From the NCBI GenBank assembly GCA_029204225.1, contig CM055101.1:4000633-4064632 (forward strand): DNA of 64,000 nt, written 5' to 3'. Below, piece after piece: positions 61,075 through 64,000 of this stretch. Under the pieces are notes generated by a model. It was given only the letters and a program-made list of their open reading frames with translations, searched no databases and was not told the DNA's origin. How positions within the stretch are numbered: the first letter of the stretch is position 1; every line of letters begins with the position of its first letter. This stretch comes from Diphasiastrum complanatum. Lineage: Eukaryota; Streptophyta; Lycopodiopsida; Lycopodiales; Lycopodiaceae. Made by a program: the position numbers and the translations under genes.

Positions 61075-62274
61075 ATGGTCGATGTTCCTACTGATTTCTA
61101 TGGGGTTCTTCATGGGTCCACGTTTGATGGTTCCCTCGCTTTTGGGGATCAAATTGTATCTTCTTTCGCTTTACTCCATGGATCTCTGCTTGAGGCTTGT
61201 GATGTGCCTCATGATATTTCTACGGTTCCCGACATAATTTGTGCGCCTTTGGCCCTTACTGTTACACATTTTTCATCCGAGGATATTTGCCAGATGGTCA
61301 CTATTACTTATCTAGGGTATTTATATGCTGGGATCTTTCTAGATGAGTACACGGGCATCCTTCCGTCTCCTGGTGTCTCACACTACTGGTTCATTTTCAG
61401 CTATGGATATATGGCATTCCTGGTTATTACATATAGCTTGGTTTTCATTTGGACTATTGATTGGTGCTGGTTTTTCCATATTACTTATCGCCTATGGTGC
61501 GGATATCTCTATGATTATGCATGTGGCTCTCTATCTATTCCTTGGATTGTTGCTCATTGTCAGGCTTGGCATATCCTGATGGCTTGGGTTATTGCCTCCG
61601 TTCCAGCTACTGTTTGTCTGGGTGATCTTCAGGTTCCCTGCCATTTCAAGTTGCTCCATATCGCTTGGTCTCTGATGCTAAGTTGCCTCTTTGTTCTGGT
61701 GTCCCGAGACCATCATATGTGCTTTGATACTCATTCCCAGCTACACGTGGATATTGTTCCGATGCTTGCTACTGATGTTGCGGATCCTGTTCCTCGTTCT
61801 AGTGCATTTCTTCTATTCCTCATTTGTGCGCCTGGTGTGTACTTTGGGATTACACTTGCGGCCAGTTCCGATGGGTCATCCGATTCTCCATCCGTTTTTG
61901 GTGTATCCTATGATGGATTGGTATGTCCATATGAGGCCTTTCTGGATGAGTTTTTCGGCTACAGTTTGTCAGTTGGGGCCTCTACTATTTCTAGATTTAT
62001 TGCTACTATTTTTATGCATCATGTCTTTTTAGATGATGCATTGATTTCTTGGACCTTCTGGAGCTTTTGGCATGCTGCTCTTCTCGTGATATGGGCCTTG
62101 AGAGTACTGTATGCCATTGCTACTTCTCATTCATGGGCCCTATGGATACCTTGGGCTTTTGACCATGTTGGTGCATATTTCTCCATTTTAGCTATCCTTT
62201 GTCAGGATGATCTCCTTGGTGCTAGTCTTCCGATGCTGCTATCTTTTCTTGGGGCATCTTGCACATATGGTTGA
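61075..62274 (+). CDS. Long tryptophan-rich open frame, probably not a true gene
   Basis: From the ATG at 61075 the frame is open for 399 codons (462 from a TTG upstream), the longest in the window. The protein is hydrophobic and rich in Trp, His, Phe and Ser, with no recognised domain. Phrases such as WHILMAWVIA, IPWIVAHCQAWH and LLHIAWSLML resemble each other and the PWHSWLFQIAWF of the next frame, and reflect a degenerate DNA word (TGGCATTCCTGGTTGTT...GCTTGG) repeated across 61410-62520. The other two forward frames are also unusually open, so low stop-codon density is a sufficient explanation. A chromodomain relic lies just downstream in another frame, so the region may be a decayed chromovirus. 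Protein status is doubtful. Confidence 0.25.
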   Translation: MVDVPTDFYGVLHGSTFDGSLAFGDQIVSSFALLHGSLLEACDVPHDISTVPDIICAPLALTVTHFSSEDICQMVTITYLGYLYAGIFLDEYTGILPSPGVSHYWFIFSYGYMAFLVITYSLVFIWTIDWCWFFHITYRLWCGYLYDYACGSLSIPWIVAHCQAWHILMAWVIASVPATVCLGDLQVPCHFKLLHIAWSLMLSCLFVLVSRDHHMCFDTHSQLHVDIVPMLATDVADPVPRSSAFLLFLICAPGVYFGITLAASSDGSSDSPSVFGVSYDGLVCPYEAFLDEFFGYSLSVGASTISRFIATIFMHHVFLDDALISWTFWSFWHAALLVIWALRVLYAIATSHSWALWIPWAFDHVGAYFSILAILCQDDLLGASLPMLLSFLGASCTYG

Positions 62275-62499
62275 TGGTTACATGTATCATGCGGCTATTC
62301 GCGATGAGTGTCCATCTCTTTTCCAGTTTCCTTATTGGCTTCCCGTTGCTTTCTACCTTCTCGGGCTTTTTGGATATCTTGGTATGATGTCCCTATCTTT
62401 TGGGCTGATCCTCTACTAGCTTGGGCATTACGCATACCTTGGCACTCCTGGTTGCTGCTTGATCTTCTTCTGGTTCCTTGGCATTCCTGGTTGTTCCAA

Positions 62500-62808
62500 A
62501 TTGCTTGGTTTCTGATAACGCGGCTGAGATGTTTCCTTCGTCGCCACGATGTTGATCCTAAGTTGTTCCCTTTCTTACCAACTTCCATGCACCAGGTTCG
62601 CCTTCACCATAGTCGACGCTGCCGACAGATTCAGTTTTCGATCCATTGGGATGGTCGTCCTATTGAGGAGGCCACATGGGAGCCTATTGATGTCTTTTAT
62701 CATACGCCATCACTTGCGGATCAGGATCGTGCTCTTGTTGCACTTGTTGATTCCTCTACATCAGATGCTGCTCTAGTTGTTGATGCACCAGGGCTTGCTG
62801 CTGTTTGA
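62500..62808 (+). pseudogene. Chromovirus-type chromodomain relic
   Basis: RRCRQIQFSIHWDGRPIEEATWEP at 62610-62680 is the chromodomain tail pattern of chromovirus integrases (F-L-V-x-W-x-G-x-P-x-E-E-A-T-W-E-P). An acidic tail ends at TGA 62806-62808. Chromodomains are thought to steer integration of Ty3/gypsy chromoviruses. No integrase core is recognisable upstream, so this is the 3' end of a decayed pol. Confidence 0.7.
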
Positions 62809-63300
62809 TCTAGTTTCTTTTTGGCAGTTGGGTCTTTTTTTTGTGTCGAAGAGAGTTATGGACTTGGCTTATTACGTTCGCCGCGTCCATTTACATTTAC
62901 TTTACTTATTGCATAAGCAGGCCTTGGGCCCTTTTTTATTCATTAGTGACACTTAGACTATATGGTTGGCCTTTGGCCTTATTATTCATTATTAGGCCAT
63001 TTGGACATATTACTGGAGAGTGGGGGCCTTCTTGGAGGGCGCACTATTTTCCCTCCCAGTTGGGCCCTAGCCAACGGAAGCTTCCTTTTAGGGCTTCCTC
63101 TTGGCTATAAGTAGGGAAACTATGTCATTTGTTATTCAGCTGATGATATTGATCTTTCTCTTTAGTCTCCTTAATCTCTCTCTTTCCTGCTTTCTAGGGT
63201 TAAGTCTTGCTTATGTGCTGCTTTCATAGCTTAAGTCTTGCTTATGTGATGCTTTCATAGCTTAGCTCTAGATCAGCTGTGGCTCTATTCGTAACTTGGC
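62809..63300 (+). repeat. Probable 3' LTR of the chromovirus relic
   Basis: Follows the chromodomain end. Has a TATA-like TATAAGTAG at 63106-63114 after a GC-richer stretch, then a pyrimidine-rich leader. No exact LTR ends were found. Confidence 0.45.
63201..63262. repeat. 31-bp tandem duplication
   Basis: TAAGTCTTGCTTATGTG at 63201 recurs at 63232; the two 31-base units differ at one position. Confidence 0.9.
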
Positions 63301-63810
63301 CTCTAATGACGAACTCTGTAAGGTCGAGGAAGACGCTGGAGCTTCTAGCAGCGAGCTGGAATGTCAATCCCACTATCAGAAGTATCCTCCCTAACTCTTT
63401 TCTGAAAGAAAAGTGTAATATGTGGCTGGTTGTGATCAACATCCTGATCATCCGATATAAGTGAAGATCTCAAGGAGAACAACTCTCGCAAAAGTAAACC
63501 AACACATCTCACATCTGAGTAGGCAAAGAAGGAACAGTGATGCTATGGTTCATATGGAATCATAACAAGCTCTTTGATGCATGTTTGGGTCATTTTCAAG
63601 CTTGTTTATTAGAAAACATACCAAAATTAACAAAAAATTGCTGCATGCACATGCATGTTCACCACCCACTTCCTCACTGTGCATTCATATAAGGAAAATT
63701 TTCCTTTAATTCACATGAAGAAAATGCATTCCTTCCAATCACCATCTGCAAAGAGATTTCATAGGTTCACAAACTTATATAATTAGAAATGATGTAACCA
63801 TAGAATTAAT
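63301..63810. other. No gene seen
   Basis: Spacer without a recognised domain; open frames are short and unsupported. Confidence 0.4.
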
Positions 63811-63897
63811 GAACCGTTAGCGGTTCACCACGGTTCTGAGAACCGTACAGTGAACGTACGGTTCTTAAAATTTTTTGCCCAGAACCGTGGTGAACCG
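63811..63897. repeat. Nested palindrome built from GAACCGT / ACGGTTC
   Basis: Outer arms CGGTTCACCACGGTTCTG (63821-63838) and its exact reverse complement (63880-63897). An inner hairpin of AGAACCGTAC (63839-63848) and GTACGGTTCT (63856-63865). A flanking GAACCG (63811) also pairs with the CGGTTC at 63821. In all, seven copies of the heptamer core in alternating orientation. Confidence 0.95.
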
Positions 63898-64000
63898 TAC
63901 TGATGAATTAATTAATTAGTTAATTAATTTTTTTTTAGTTTCCCCCCCAAAAATAACCCAAAAAAAAGCAAAAAAAAGGCCAAAAAAATCTGTGAAATCT
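63898..64000. other. AT-rich window end
   Basis: ATTAATTAATTAGTTAATTAAT followed by A- and C-runs. Too short to interpret; the element bearing the palindrome may continue past the window. Confidence 0.5.

Overview
The window looks like a gene-poor, repeat-dominated piece of a land-plant nuclear genome. The evidence is plant-type LTR retrotransposons (Ty1/copia with UBN2-type gag, DSGA-type protease and initiator-Met primer-binding sites; Ty3/gypsy pol pieces; one chromodomain relic), long (GA)n/(CT)n microsatellites, and a single plant-specific AP2/ERF transcription factor. The mix of old nested retroelements and almost no host genes would suit a large-genome plant such as a gymnosperm, but that lineage call is inference.

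Layout. 0.8-2.2 kb: gypsy gag relic. 2.4-2.6 kb: cluster of small hairpins. 3.1-6.4 kb (minus): two diverged tandem copies of one transposase-like unit, followed by a (CT)n(CA)n microsatellite. 7.0-8.3 kb: a copia reverse-transcriptase relic abutting a gypsy protease relic in the opposite direction. 8.9-12.9 kb: intergenic, with GC-rich islands and a doubtful transposase trace. 13.1-14.3 kb: the only convincing host gene, an intronless ABI4-like AP2/ERF factor. 16.2-20.5 kb: gypsy pol relics and a retroelement-associated ORF. 21.7-23.6 kb: a shrunken copia element (LTR, primer site, gag, LTR). 24.1-28.9 kb (minus): a structurally complete copia element with two 791-bp LTRs, a 5-bp target duplication and no RT core. 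29.1-30.5 kb: copia RNase H end and LTR. 32.1-34.95 kb: a strong hairpin, then a coiled-coil ORF and the LTR of its element. 34.95-43 kb: an old minus-strand copia element whose gag is split by a younger plus-strand copia element (36403-41143, target duplication CTACT). 43.7-46.4 kb (minus): gypsy integrase, tRNA-Asp-like primer site and LTR. 46.4-51 kb: copia gag fused to RT, two more copies of the coiled-coil ORF, another LTR. 50.96-56.9 kb (minus): the most complete copia element. 57-60.8 kb: microsatellites, an LTR copy, a 77-bp inverted repeat, copia gag with a 224-bp tandem duplication. 60.9-63.3 kb: a tryptophan-rich open frame, a chromodomain relic and an LTR. 63.8 kb: a nested palindrome.

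How it works together: almost nothing here is a working pathway. The ABI4-like factor is the functional unit; the rest is layered retrotransposon history. Insertion order can be read in several places: the 36.4-kb element is younger than the copia gag it interrupts; the coiled-coil element ending at 34951 lies against the integrase of that same old copia; the 50.96-kb copia interrupts another coiled-coil ORF. The best candidate for something poorly described is the coiled-coil ORF family (three copies), followed by the palindromes at 32.3, 59.1 and 63.8 kb. Many open frames here begin at GTG or TTG and were not accepted as eukaryotic genes on that basis.
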